Positions 37,001 through 50,308 of a stretch of DNA of 64,000 nucleotides are shown in pieces. The translations under genes were made by a program, and so were the position numbers. The notes beneath the pieces were generated by a model, which saw nothing but the letters and a program-made list of their open reading frames with translations, was not told the origin of the DNA and searched no databases. Numbering within the stretch: position 1 is the first letter of the stretch; every line of letters starts with the position of its first letter. The stretch comes from Icerya purchasi (Eukaryota; Arthropoda; Insecta; Hemiptera; Monophlebidae). The DNA lies in contig CM077116.1 of the NCBI GenBank assembly GCA_039619475.1, positions 250,303,440 to 250,367,439 on the forward strand, read 5' to 3'.

Positions 37001-39084
37001 ACTCATTTGAATGAATTATTCAATTTTGAATAGTACGGCTTCCTCTTGTCCATTTTTTCCATAGTACCACTTGTTTTTTTTTTACGTTAACTCTTAGACT
37101 TTTAACGTGCGCAAATTAATTATTATTACCAAGCCTTTTTGCATTTTTACTTCTACCCCTCGGATATTTTTATGCGATTTAACCATTGCTATATCATCAG
37201 AGAAATATTTTATTTTCTTATACAGGTCTGTTTGCATATAACATAAACAGTACCGGTACTAATTTACACTCCCATCTTTATCTTCTGAGTTTCTCTTTGT
37301 ACATTTAATACGTTTACACTTGTTTTTCTTTGCTTCAAGTAATTTTGAAGGCATTTTTTAACATTTGCGTATATTTCCTCTAATTTGTTCGAGAATATTT
37401 TGTGATCAATCGTTTCAAAAGCTCTAGTAAAGTTTATAAAACTTATTGTTACTTATTTACCTTCTTCAAAACTGCTCTTAGCTTTTCTTTTCCCAAATAC
37501 TTTCGATGTTGATTTTTTTTTTTTGAAGTCTGTATTGTTTTTTGTCGATTATACTATTTTTTTGTAAATATCTTATTAAATAATTTGTTACGTATTTTTC
37601 TAATATTGTTGCAATTGCGTTACTTATAGCTCTATTGATCTATATTTTCATGTTCATAATACTTGCCCTTTTTATAGGCTTTTATTTAACTCGGTTTGTC
37701 ATTCTGTCTGTCTGGGGGGAATCTTGCGAACATCTAATATGTAGTTCCCTCTTTGCAGCGCAAGTATTATAGCTAAAAATTTTGAACGAGGTTGAAAAAA
37801 TGCGCATCCTTGTGTATTTCTTTACTTTGGAACATTTGGGTTCCCAACTTTAAAATCGGACCCTTTGGGCCCCGAAAGCTCGAAAGTTTTAAAAAAATGT
37901 TTTTTTCCCGGTCATGTGATATACCAATGGGAAGATCGCTATTAGTCAAACATTGTGTTTCATGTGCTGAGGATTCCGTATGTATTGTATGAAAAACAAA
38001 AGACTATATAATTGAAAGAATGCGATCCATTATTTCATAATAAAATGTAACACAAATTTCTGTAAATGTCCAATAATCAAGATATCGAATAAAATAAAGC
38101 AAAATAAAATACAATTCTAAATTTATTTTTTTTTATTGAAATACATGGTAAAAAGTCCAGATTAAAAAATAAAAAAAACTTTTTAAAACACACCGAATAT
38201 TTTTGTAACTACGGCCCCCGCTTTCATTTTTCAGAATTTTTCGTAGTTTCAGATTTTAATGTTAAGATGCGTATCTGGTAATCACACACTAATAAAGTTA
38301 TTTTGTACTTCTTTTTAGTGCATAAATAAAAGCCTATTTTTTTTATATGCTTTATATTAGTTTCACTGGTAACTCTTTTGGGTCTTTAATGGAATTTTGG
38401 AATCCACTTTTCACCCACTTCCCGACGTCCAAATGATTCGAAATTTTTACTTATTATCAGAACCCGATGACAATGCAATATTATGCAGAAAAAAATCGCC
38501 TACACCCACAAATAAATTTAAACAATGTAAATATTTATAAACGAAATAAGTTTTATTTCCCGTAAAAACACGGCTGCTCGACGAAATTAACAGAGACCTG
38601 TAACCGGTGTTTTCCTCCAAGCCGTCGCAATGAGAGTATTAGGACACGCAAAATGCAATAAATACAAGATATAATTATCTGACAATTTTTCATATTGATC
38701 TCAGATAAATATACTGTTGCTAGATGTAATCAGTTAAATTTTCAATGAATTAGTCGAAACAAAAAAAAATAAAATGTAAAAAGCGTACGAAGGGTCCTGT
38801 TTTTCCCCTACTAGGTTTCGAATTGTTTTTTTTTTTTTTGCTTTGATTTCGAAACTATTTAATTGATAATTAATAAAAGACTTTGAAATATGCAAGAACA
38901 AAAGTATATCACTGAAAATTTATAATTTAGTGGAGTTCAGGATAAAGTACAGATAAAATATTACGAAATATAGATTCTGTCATTAATTTTTGCTTTCTAA
39001 GTTGTTAGTCTTGTAGTTTTACTATTTATTAACTGTTTAAAATTTATTGGCGTTACCTTGCGCAGCACAAATAACAGCTACAGG
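33502..39084. other. Intergenic region between genes B and A
   Basis: About 5.6 kb upstream of gene A and downstream of gene B, so the promoter of gene A must be near its right-hand start. No clear TATA box or initiator can be picked out of the AT-rich background. A LINE relic lies at 37090-37450. The stretch 37680-38000 (GGACCCTTTGGGCCCCGAAA and flanks) is richer in C and G and looks repeat-derived. The rest shows nothing I can name. Confidence 0.5.
37090..37450 (-). pseudogene. LINE reverse transcriptase relic
   Basis: On the minus strand, INFTRAFETIDHKIFSNKLE matches the DFT-AFDTIDH-LL-KLE motif of LINE reverse transcriptases. Further on, SPVLFMLYANRPV and FLDDIAMVKSHKN stand for the PVLF-LYINDL and FADDTA motifs, shifted between frames. 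The order and spacing fit RT. Many stops, and the first active-site Ala-Asp is Leu-Asp, so it is dead. Confidence 0.65.
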
Positions 39085-39427
39085 CAGAGCCATATCTGAG
39101 GAGGGGTTTTCCGGATTCACCCCCCTCGAAATGTCTGCGAAATCATAACTGCTTGAATTAAATGGACCGAAATTCAGAATAAATTTATTTCTTTTCAATT
39201 TTTGACAAAAGAAAAGAAAATCTAAATTTTTATGAATTCTATGGAAATGATTATTTTTTATTGTAGTGTTCAAATACTGCATATACAATAATTGACTACA
39301 GGGCTTTACTGTACCATTTATAAATAAATATATTTCATGATAACATACGCACACATATATACATATGTATAATTATAAAAATATTTTCGTGTCCCCTTCA
39401 CGTAATTTTGGTCTAGATACGGCTCTG
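39085..39427. mobile_element. hAT-like MITE, 343 bp
   Basis: Terminal inverted repeats are CAGAGCCATATCT at 39085-39097 and, reversed, CAGAGCCGTATCT at 39415-39427 (12 of 13 match). They are flanked by GCTACAGG on the left and GCAACAGG on the right, an 8-bp duplication with one change. An 8-bp target duplication and ends starting CAG are hAT hallmarks. There is no transposase; the open frame inside is not a gene. Confidence 0.75.
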
Positions 39428-39970
39428 GCAACAGGTAAAACGGCATACAGCTAGAAACGCATTATGGTACACAGGTTACACGTGGACTTACTTTACATCG
39501 GTTAAAATGTTATTCTATAGAGTTATTAAGAGATTTAGAAGATTAAATACAACGAAATATTTTTTAATTTTATTCATAATATATTACAAAAATAAAATGA
39601 ATGAGTAAAATATATAAAATTTGTCCTTACTCTTGTTCATTTCTTATGCGCTATATATTACACGAACATATAAAAAATAATGATTTTAATGTTATCAGTA
39701 AATTATTAGATGATCATTTAGACTTATAATAATAAATTATAATTTAATGTGGGTAATTTTAAGAATACATTAAAATGATAAATTATTATATAATCTTTCA
39801 AAATGATTTGAAAACTTCATATGTTGTATTAAATTAATTATGTACGTTTTTTAATAAATTTAAGCCGAAATACAATCATTAAAATATACATTTTATATTT
39901 ACAATGCATTAAATATCTAAAAAAATTGTCAAAAAGTGGTAGTGAAAAAAATGTTTACGTATATACGTAT

Positions 39971-40332
39971 CAAGGCCGTGTTCGGGGGGGGGGGGGGGTA
40001 ACCCCCATGAGAACTGAAATAGTTATTCTAAAAAAAAAAAAAATTAAAATAAATATTGATGGCTTTTTAGGGTGTTCTTACCTACCTTGAGAAGAAAAAG
40101 GAAAAAATATGCTCCATATTTTTAGGTACTTCATTAATATTTTATGTAAATTTTTTTATTACGGGTATAATTAATAACATATGTAATTTTTATTAATGTT
40201 TATACAGTAATTAATTTATGTAAATTATTAATAGTACGAATGTTAGTGAAAAATGTATTGTTATTTATAAAATAAATATGTAAAGAAAATTTTCAAAATC
40301 TCTCCCTTTCCAAAATTCTGGGCACGGGCCTG
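39971..40332. mobile_element. hAT-like MITE, 362 bp, with exact 8-bp target duplication
   Basis: The element starts CAAGGCCGTG at 39971 and ends CACGGGCCTG at 40332. The ends are imperfect inverted repeats, about 10 of 15. ATACGTAT lies directly on both sides (39963-39970 and 40333-40340), an exact 8-bp target duplication. A run of 15 G lies at 39984-39998. It has no coding capacity. It sits about 130 bp past the stop codon of gene B. Confidence 0.78.
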
Positions 40333-40466
40333 ATACGTATATAATATAAATGTTTTCATTTTTCAAATAAAATCACTTGTTATTATTAAAAGAATAGTCG
40401 AAAAGATAATTTTGTAATTTAACGAAAGATTATTCTATAATTCCAATAATACAATAATGAAATAAA

Positions 40467-40757
40467 TTATTGTTTGCTGGGATTTACGTAATTTTCTTTC
40501 AGTACCCTCCTTAATATTTTTCCAGTTATATTTTTTGGTACGGATTTAACAAATACCACTTCCTTCAACTGTTTGTATGGAGCAACTTTATCGGACACAA
40601 ATTCTTTTAATTGATTTTCGTTTATTCTAGCATCACACTGGGGTACAACAAACGCAACCGGTTTTTCTCCGCATTTATCGTCGGGAACTCCAATTACACC
40701 AACATCCAAGACAGATGGATGCGATTTCAAAATAATTTCTAGTTCCATTGGAGCTAC
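40467..40757 (-). CDS. Gene B exon 8: C-terminal domain and stop
   Basis: 96 codons plus TAA, three codons longer than in gene A. It opens [10 protein letters not shown] and includes [13 protein letters not shown] with the catalytic Lys. No canonical AATAAA lies within 100 bases downstream. The MITE ending at 40332 is close enough that the transcript may end in or near it. Confidence 0.93.
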   Translation of the reverse strand, partial: VAPMELEIILKSHPSVLDVGVIGVPDDKCGEKPVAFVVPQCDARINENQLKEFVSDKVAPYKQLKEVVFVKSVPKNITGKILRRVLKENYVNPSKQ

Positions 40758-43700
40758 CTGTGAAACAAAACGTTTAAATATAGATTTAGATGTTAAGAAT
40801 AAATATAAATATAATAAGAAACCGAAAATACATTTTGCGTTTATAGTGCTAAAATAAGGGTTAATAATCAATGCCTAAAGTATATGATTTACAACTATTC
40901 ATACGTGAAGCTACGTTGGATAATTATTATATTGATACAATAAAAATATTCAAATAGGCCCTGGAGACCGGGTTTATGTTCAAAGTCAACTTTTTTATTC
41001 GCTGCGATAATTGATTTTTTCAATAGTTCTTTATGTTTTGGAATATTCTGAGCTAAAAAAAAGTGTTGCATATTCCGCATATTTTATAGTTTTTGCACAT
41101 GTTTTGTATACTTGTCTGCTTTGCATATATTTTACAGATTTTGTAATTTAATTTTCATTCTTTTTAAAGTTACAATTGATTCCTCCTAAAAAAGCAATCC
41201 TTAATTATTAGTATCATTATTGTTTTCATTGTGTTTGCCAGTAAAGTACAGTTCATTAGCATGGTTAGAAGAACACAAAAAATATGGAAAAGAGAGATAA
41301 ACTGTGTTGTACTAAAAACTGGTAAAAAAAGGGCATTTTACGATAAATATTTAGTTATAGAGGTAATTTCTTGTTTTTCTGTCGCCGAAACATACAACAC
41401 ATTTTAAACAGCATATGCTTGCAAAACGACACTTTTTATACACATTATTATTAAAATGAATAGCTATACTGCCATTTTACTTTAACATCAAATGTGATCA
41501 GTTGAGTTAATGTGTACATAGTAAAACTTCTCCTCGATGTGCAAAAGATAATAGCACAAAATTTTGACCACCACAACAAATAGATCTGATGTTATACAGC
41601 TTGATATTTGCCTATAGTAGCATATAATGCAATCACCGAACATGTATAATCCAGTACATAACTAGATATGTTGAATATGGATCACACCTGAATTGATTAC
41701 ACTAATCAATAGTGCCGATGTAACGCATATTGTTCGAGGTGCACTTTGTTTGAAAGCTGAATAATTATTGTTTAAAACGTGGTTTTTAATATGATCTGTG
41801 TACTGTCTGATTATCACACTAATACATAATACAACATCATAAACATTGTTATTTTGCTGTTTTTATTTCGAATTACTTTTCTTTCATATTTATTTCAAAA
41901 ACATTTTAATAATAATATATTTATCATATAATTCCAGTGTACCTATTTTGTTAAGGTTTCACGATCACGGAAAATGAAGTCTTAAGCTTTAAAACGCATC
42001 GGAATTATTTAATAAACATATCAAACATTCTTTCATGGATTTTGGTTGAATGTAAGACGTGATTTCATTTTTAGTAAATTGCCATCGTTATCAATAAAAA
42101 AGAAACTCTTAAATGAATTAAGGTTAACAGATTCTTTTTATAATTTGGTAATGGGAAATTATTGACTAAGGAGAAAATACTAAAATAAGAATATTAGATA
42201 TCAATATTTTTTTGGTTTTTATAAATTAGTTTAAGTAAAATATTAATTTATAATATTTAATTTTGTGTAACATTTACTTGGATACGATACTAAAATGTAA
42301 ACTACGCATGTACACATGTAAACATACATACACAGACCTACATGTATACTATACATATACTAGGAGGGACTGATTCGCTGGCTGCTTTCGGATTTTTAGT
42401 TATTTCACTTTGTGAATTTTTAAAGCGTACTGTAGCGGTCGCATAACGTTTATTAAAAAAAAAAAAAAAAAAAAAAAAAAGGATAGAATACGTTAATTGA
42501 AAAATTGAAATTTGAATTATCTAAAATCGCTAGCATCGTAATATATGTAAAACGAATATGTTACGTATAACTCTTTTTAAAATGAGATATTGATATTTAT
42601 TTCATTAAATTTAAGTTGCAATCGTCAAATTCGTTTACGTTCATAGAATTTAAGCAATAATAAAATAAGTCACTGGTGATTATCGCTCTAATCATTTCAA
42701 AATTTGCGCCCATAAATTTTACAATTTGGTGACTTTGTACTTCTTCTATATTTTAATAACGAAAATATGTGAATTGAAAAAAAAATTAATTCTCCAGTTG
42801 CCGTAAAACGGACTCGGGACTTTTTTTTCAATAATGTACTAGTAGATATAGTAATGTTTTTTTGTTTTTTTTTGGGTAACATTATTGTGTTTTTATTTTA
42901 TTTTATATATTAGGTATTGATTTGTGGATGTTGCATGACTGTTAAGGCTCTGGAAGGAGCCGCAGACTTTTTTAGTTTCCGGTCTTATCACTTTAAATGT
43001 ATATTTTCTTAAATTTGGGCTTAAATTTCAACATTTTTGGACTTTGTATTTTTGTTGTATTTTGCGGACAAATATACGTCGATAAAAAAAAAAATAAATC
43101 AATCCCGTAATTACTATAATGGGTTGTGCCAAATTTGGGTCGGAAAAAATTTTAAATTTCCGGAAAAACTCTTTAGCTGTTATAGAACGTGCTGTACGAT
43201 TTTTGGCTTTACAGCTTTACAATATATATACATAAGTAGTATGTGTGTAACTTACATTAAATAAAACAAAACTAAAATAATTTAAAACGAAAGAGTGAGA
43301 AAACAAGGAGGATGAAGAATGAAATTACAGTTGACTTGCGACTATCCGAATTAATAGGAAAATCCAGATACACCGGAATTCAAGGACGACCTTTTACAAT
43401 GTTGAAGTTACAGTATTTATATCAAGGGACAGTACGCTATTTCGCTGTATATGTACATTAACGAGAATATGGTTAATGAAAATACTGTACGGTTGCTTTG
43501 TAAATTAATTTTACAGCTGTATTAAAATATTGTTACAACAAAGCAAATGAAAAGTACAGAATTTATAATTAATAAAAAATTCTTAACACATGTACCGTAC
43601 AAACCTTAAATACTGTAAATTAAATGAAAATGAAAATTATATGTATTGCATATAGCTGTGGATTTTATAAAAGCATTTTGACTTTTTCTTCTATTTCTAT

Positions 43701-46700
43701 TTATTTTTTTTTGAAAAGTTGATTCGGATAATACGAATTCCGGATAGTCGGGAGTCGAATGTAGTTTCATTATTATTGCTTTATTTTAAATCGTTTAAGT
43801 CATGGTAATTAGTTAAATGAATGAAAGAATATTATTGCACGTACTAATTTTAATAACAAAATACATTATTGTTGATAACGCTTTTATGTGAAAATTATTC
43901 AACGAAATAGAAAATTTTACTAATCAGCTCAATTTATAAAATGATTCTCCAATTAACAGTGAGCGACTGAGAAGTTTGAATAACTAGAAGGGTAGAAAAT
44001 GCAGAAAAAATGGATTTACATTCTTATTAAAGCATGTAATGCAGTTCATTGGAAATGTGCAAGCTTATTGTGTTTTACCTGAAATCCTTTAACTTTAATT
44101 AGTTCTTTCTTCCTGTCGACAATAAATACAAAGCCATCTTCATTGTAATAAGCAATGTCTCCAGTGTGAAAATAATTTTCATCGTCTATTACTTCGCTGG
44201 TGGCCTTTGGATTATTATGATAACCTTTCATAACCTGTTTTTAAATCGTAAAAATTAAAACAGTGTAAAAATTATTTAGAGCAAAAGGCGAATGAAACAA
44301 CAAAACTTAAACTTTGTACCGCGAAAAATATTAAAAACAGGAAATCTTATCTTGTTCATTTTATATCCAGTTTTAAAACTTAATCACGCATGTAATAAGT
44401 ACAACTAAATATGACCATCAACGTGTATTAATATTAAACGAAATAACTAATCCAATAATATTAAGTAACGTCTAATGCAAAGTTAATTTTGTGTTTCTGT
44501 CTTTTATATGAAATAAGGCTGTTATGGATAACTTAAAAATGCATTGTTTACGTATACGCATAGAAAGGAAAGTTTAGTTAAAATTAATAAAAATAAGCAC
44601 TCAGTTCATAAATGTAAATTTTGATAATTAAATTTTCTGTAATAATCAGTATCGATCAGAACCGTGACCCAAGATAGTAAAAAAGGCTTTTAAAAATTAT
44701 AAGCAGTCAAATTGTTTTAACTTCAAAAGTCTGCTAGACCGTCTTACTTTATATATTAAATAAATAATTTTATAAACAATATAAAATACTGTAACTTGTT
44801 GTGAATATATAAATTCAAAAGGAAAATGGGGGAAATTTTAAAATATTGATATCTCAGTGATTACAATAAATTCCATTTTAAGTGACATTAAAATGAAACA
44901 ATATCCAGTAAAAACTTTAAATCGTCTAATTTTTGTAATAAATTAAAATGATTGATTTTAAATTTTAAATCTTTAATTTTAATAATTATTAACGGTATAA
45001 AAATTAACAAACATTTATTATTCTTGTATACTTAAATGTCTGTGGTAATATTATAACAAAAATTTATTTTACAGAATATTCTTAATTTAAAATACAATTT
45101 TTTAAGCGGAATCAAAGACAATTATACAACGATACTTTGATATATTTATTTTTCAAAAATATGACTAAGCTGATTAAAATAGTTTTAACTGAATAATTTC
45201 TTCTAAAATAATACACCCATACGTCCATATAATATATGCGTGTATGGCTGCTTGTAAGCATTTGTTGATTACATTTAAATTTATTGTATGTAAGTATATT
45301 ATATACATACGCATGTACCGAAGTATACATTAAAATAGTGTAGTATCATACATTTATACAAATGATACCCTATCCAATAAGTAAGAATTCATAAATGTAA
45401 AACTCTGTTAACTGCGGCAAATGAAATGTGGTAAAGTACAGCGAATCGACAAAATTAATTCGACAATTTATACAAGTTTATTAATGTGAGCAGATTGCGT
45501 TTTTCTTTTTTATTGCTCATATAAATTATTTTTAGTGGATTATACAAATTTTCCTTTATATTAATTTAATGTTTTATTTCCTTGTACATAGTAAAGGAAG
45601 TATTGTAATCATAAATTTAATGCCATATTTCAACGGATGTATCTATTTTGACCATCCCTGATTACTTTCTTATACGGATAAAATGAAATACTGTATTTGT
45701 AGAATTTTTTGAATCTCACATTTCAATGGTAATATCCACTTCGACCCCTCCTGGATCCATTTTTAAGTAATTTTTTGTGACGTTTATATGTAGGTATGTA
45801 TGTATATATCATGCATAATGCAAAAACGGCTAGTCGCAAAAAGTTGAAATTTTGTGTTTAGAAATCTTTTAACATCTAATTGTACACGTCCGTTTTTGGT
45901 TACAATCTGTTGAGACAAAGGGGGACACTTCTTTTGGAGGGTTTTGTGGACTTTTTCTTATAACTCAAAAATGGATAGCCGCAAAAAGTCTAAATTTTGA
46001 ACTCGGGAATTTATTTACAACTCACACTTGTTTTAATAATTAATAGTTTTACGAGGAAGGCATGTGTTGCCCACATCAGATTTTTATTTTTTGGAATTCG
46101 TGAAAAAATGTGGCTTCTTAATTTGTCCTTGCTTGGGTAACAGCATGTGCAGTTATATGTCAAGTCAATTTCATTTCATGATTTTTCTGATATACAGAGA
46201 AGTACCAGGGAAAAATTTAAGACTCCCCACTGGTATATATACATATAATGTGTGTGTATGTAAAATTGTGATATGAAATTTTACCTGTGGTCCTTTGACA
46301 CAAAGTTCACCGTGTTGATTAGGTCCTTGTACAGTTCCATCTTCAGAAATAACTTTGATTGTAGTATTAGGAACAGGAACACCTACACTAGTGATATCAC
46401 ACATTTCTGGTGTTCCAGTAATTGCTGGGGACGTTTCAGTTAAGCCATATCCTAACAAAATATTAATGGTTAATTACAACGATTATTCCAAAAAGATTTT
46501 TTTAAAACCTAGGGCTATCTCGTATAAATACCATGAAGTAAGCTAATTTAAATAAATCTTACTTAATTTTATTCGTTTACTAAAACAAAATAGCAATAAA
46601 CAAACGATGATTATTCGAATTTTTAATAAATTTCAATAAGTAACCTAATTTATATTAAATTTAGTACATGGAATATGTAATCTGTAAAATAAGAAGTTGC

Positions 46701-49700
46701 GTTCTATTATGATAATTAAAGTTTATTTATTTGTTTGGTAATATGTATCAACCCTTTAAAAAAAAAGTGTTAAGTATATTTTAATAAAATATGATGAGTG
46801 TGATTGAACTGCAGTCAAAAGATTATTTTACTTTACCTTGTTTGAAAGCAAGTTTGTTATTAAATTTCTGCATGAGTTTTTCTACATCTGAAATTGGAGC
46901 TCCACCTCCAGCTGAGAAGATCATTTTTACTGAACTGAATTCATTTACTTTAATCATTGGATGATGTGCTAAGAACAAAACCATTGGTGGTGCGACATAT
47001 AAAATAGTGTGCTGAAAAATTCGAAACAAACCGTAAATGTTTATATTAAATTGCATTAACATACATGGATTATCCGCAAAGCTAGAAATATAAATTGATT
47101 TAAGAACTTAAAAAAAAATATTTTAATGTTTACATTAGTTGCATTTATTTTACTGAAAACACTATAATTATTTAAAACTTTATTTTGAAGTAAATACTAT
47201 CGAATTACACATGACATTATAAGATAAATTGAGAAAAATGATGGTTTCAATAATGAAAAAAAAGGTATATTTTTAAATTGTTAAGCAGGGATGAATCCAG
47301 TGTTTTTTTTTTTTGGAGGACTGCCCCCCCCCCTTGGAACTTAATACAAGTTGTTTAAAAACGCAGCAATTTGTCTCAAAATGACCTTCTTATTACCGAC
47401 TCACTTCAATCTGCAACTCTCTACTAATTAAAATAAAAAACCTCCTATTCCAACTTTCACGATCTGAGGTATATGTCACATTCTTATGGATCTCTGGCCA
47501 TGTTGGGGTTCCCGGAAATGAGCAGATTGACTTGGCTGCTAAGGCAACTCTATCCAGCTCGATGCCGTTTAACGCTGTACTGCCTCGATTAGAGTCTTTC
47601 TGATGTACTTTGCTGAAGAGTGGAGCAAACTATGGTCAGAACAAACGACCTGGCTCAGGTCCATAAAGTCGAACACCGACTCATGGTGGCCGCCGTCCCC
47701 GTCTCGCGTAGGGATTCTCGATCCTATCGAGACGTCGTCTGGGGCACACTACACTGTCACACAATTACGTCTTTGAAGGAGCTCCCCCTCCGTTCAGCTG
47801 CCCTCTGTGCGGGTTCATGGCCTCGCCAACCGTAGAGCATCTGCTGAAATGGTGCCGGCATACTTCTCGTACATCTAGTCATACCTCACCCCACCGTCTG
47901 TTGTCGAACCATCCGGATTGTGTTCGGGCAGTGTTGAATTTTGCAGCATCGAACAGACCGCACCCCGCCTTCTGTAATTTCCAGTGAGTCTAGGTGCCGT
48001 AATAGCCCAGGTAATTACATACGGCGCCTAGATTTATATTTGTAAATTTATTAAGAAAAAAAAAAAAAAAAAAAAATAGGAAATAAAATTATTTATGTTG
48101 TCTTTGTTTACAGTTATATCAAAAGTTGCTGCCAAAACATTCTGAAATGGTTCAATTAGTGGTATATTTTTAAATTTCAAAATTACGGGATTTATTTTTG
48201 ACGGAAAAATGAAACTTCATAAAATAACAATAAAAAAAAAAAATGACTTTTTAAAATTTGACTTTGACGTTTGCTCTTGTTACTCTCTATGAAAATACCG
48301 ATATGCTTTTATTGCAAATGTGCGAAAGATGTAAAATACCGACGAGCTGAAAAAAACGTATTAGCTGCAGTTCGTATTTTTTGTCAGCCTTAAAAGGGGA
48401 ACTCTCACGGTGTTCACGTCGATCCATTTATCATTAATATCAATAAATTGTATTAAAAGGTTTCTCTTTTCGGTTTTCATTTATTCTTTTTTCTTAAAGC
48501 AACATGATCTATAGACAACTTAATTTCAGTGTCTCTGTGGCTTTTTTCCTGCTTTTTATTTGCAAGAAAAGTCCCCATTTGAAACAGCTTAAACTACGAC
48601 GTATTCGCTTATTATAAAAAGGTAATGAACCGGTTGAATGTTTTTACAATATGTTCTTTAATGTTACAATTAGAATTAATAATTTTAAAGCCAATTGATT
48701 TATTCGAAATTTATTGTTCACACTCGCTTTTTCATCATTTTAAATTACATAATAAATCATTTTTTTTTTAAATTTGGTTTTATTTAGGAATATCTCAAAA
48801 AAATGTTCTCAGTCAAAATAAAAAATAAAAATCTCTGCCCCCTCCAAGAACATAAATTGCCCCTCTACCCACGAAAACAGATTCCTGAATTTATCCTTGA
48901 TTGTTAAGTACTCGTCCATTGTATGTTGTTGTCGGAGAAATAAATATTCGTACAATACTTATCCTTCCACAATGAGATATAGCTGCTTTTACAGGCTTTA
49001 TATGTATATACAGATTCCTTTACTGCGAGTGTGGTACACAGTTACTTATAGTTTGTTCAATTTAACATAGTAGTGTGTTCGTTTACATTACTAAACTGTC
49101 CGTCTAACATTTAGTCATTTTTGCATGTTAGAAACTTTTATTTAGTCAATTCATTTGAAAAAAAATAAAAAGGTGTCATTTCATGAAAGAATACTAAATT
49201 GATATACTGTGTTCAACTAAGGCATTTAGTTATTTTTTTGGTTTCAGATTACTTGTATAAGGGTTAATCATAATCGATAATAATGAAAAATAATGTACTG
49301 TCATTTTTTTTTTTTTTTTTTTTGGCCTTTTCGTAATTTGATACATATCGATACGAAAATAATGTAATGATTAGATATTTTTGAATTAATAATTTCTTCA
49401 TAAATTTCTTCAGTAGTACTCCTTACGAATATATCATTACCCACACATGACTGAGTGGGTCTTTCTCTTCTAAACTCTTTTCTAGTTACACCTTTAATTC
49501 GTCTTATGCTCCCACATCTTGAATATAACATTTTAAATACTTTCTCTGATCGAACATTGAATTTTAATAAGTCTGTATTGAAATCCTCTCATCATATAAT
49601 GTAGTCTTGTTTCTTACCGATTTTGTTTAAAAATGAGTCTAGCTTTTTGAAAAACTCATCTACGTTCGATTTGGTGATCGGTAAGTAGTGAATATTCGTA

Positions 49701-50239
49701 TATTACTTGATTCCGATTTATTAAATAAATAATCGCATGAATTACTATTATATTTAATATAGAATTGAGATTTTATTTTATTATTAACAAAAATAATAAT
49801 TTCGCCATTATATTTCTCTGGTTTTTTGATACCGTACTTGGCTGAAATGATATTATATATTTAATTTATTTTCTTTTACATTTGTTTCCGGAATAATAAT
49901 TACGCTAACATGTAGGACACAAATGTGCGCTGAAAATTCGTTCCAGTTTCATCTTGAGAATAAATTAAATATAGATCTTTATTAACTTTCGGACCATCTT
50001 CTAATATATTAAATAAATTATTAAGCCTATTTCCCCGATCATCTCTACCGATGAATAATTTACACGGTTGATTTTTTTAAAATATTAAATTAGAAATATA
50101 AAACTAGAACATTAAATTACGGTTACATATGATAGAATTTATTCGCTAAATTGGTATAATAAACTATCTGCTTATACACTAATTTATCGACGGGACTCCT
50201 ATATACATATATCGATACATACGCTCATATTAAATACAA

Positions 50240-50308
<69 letters not shown>

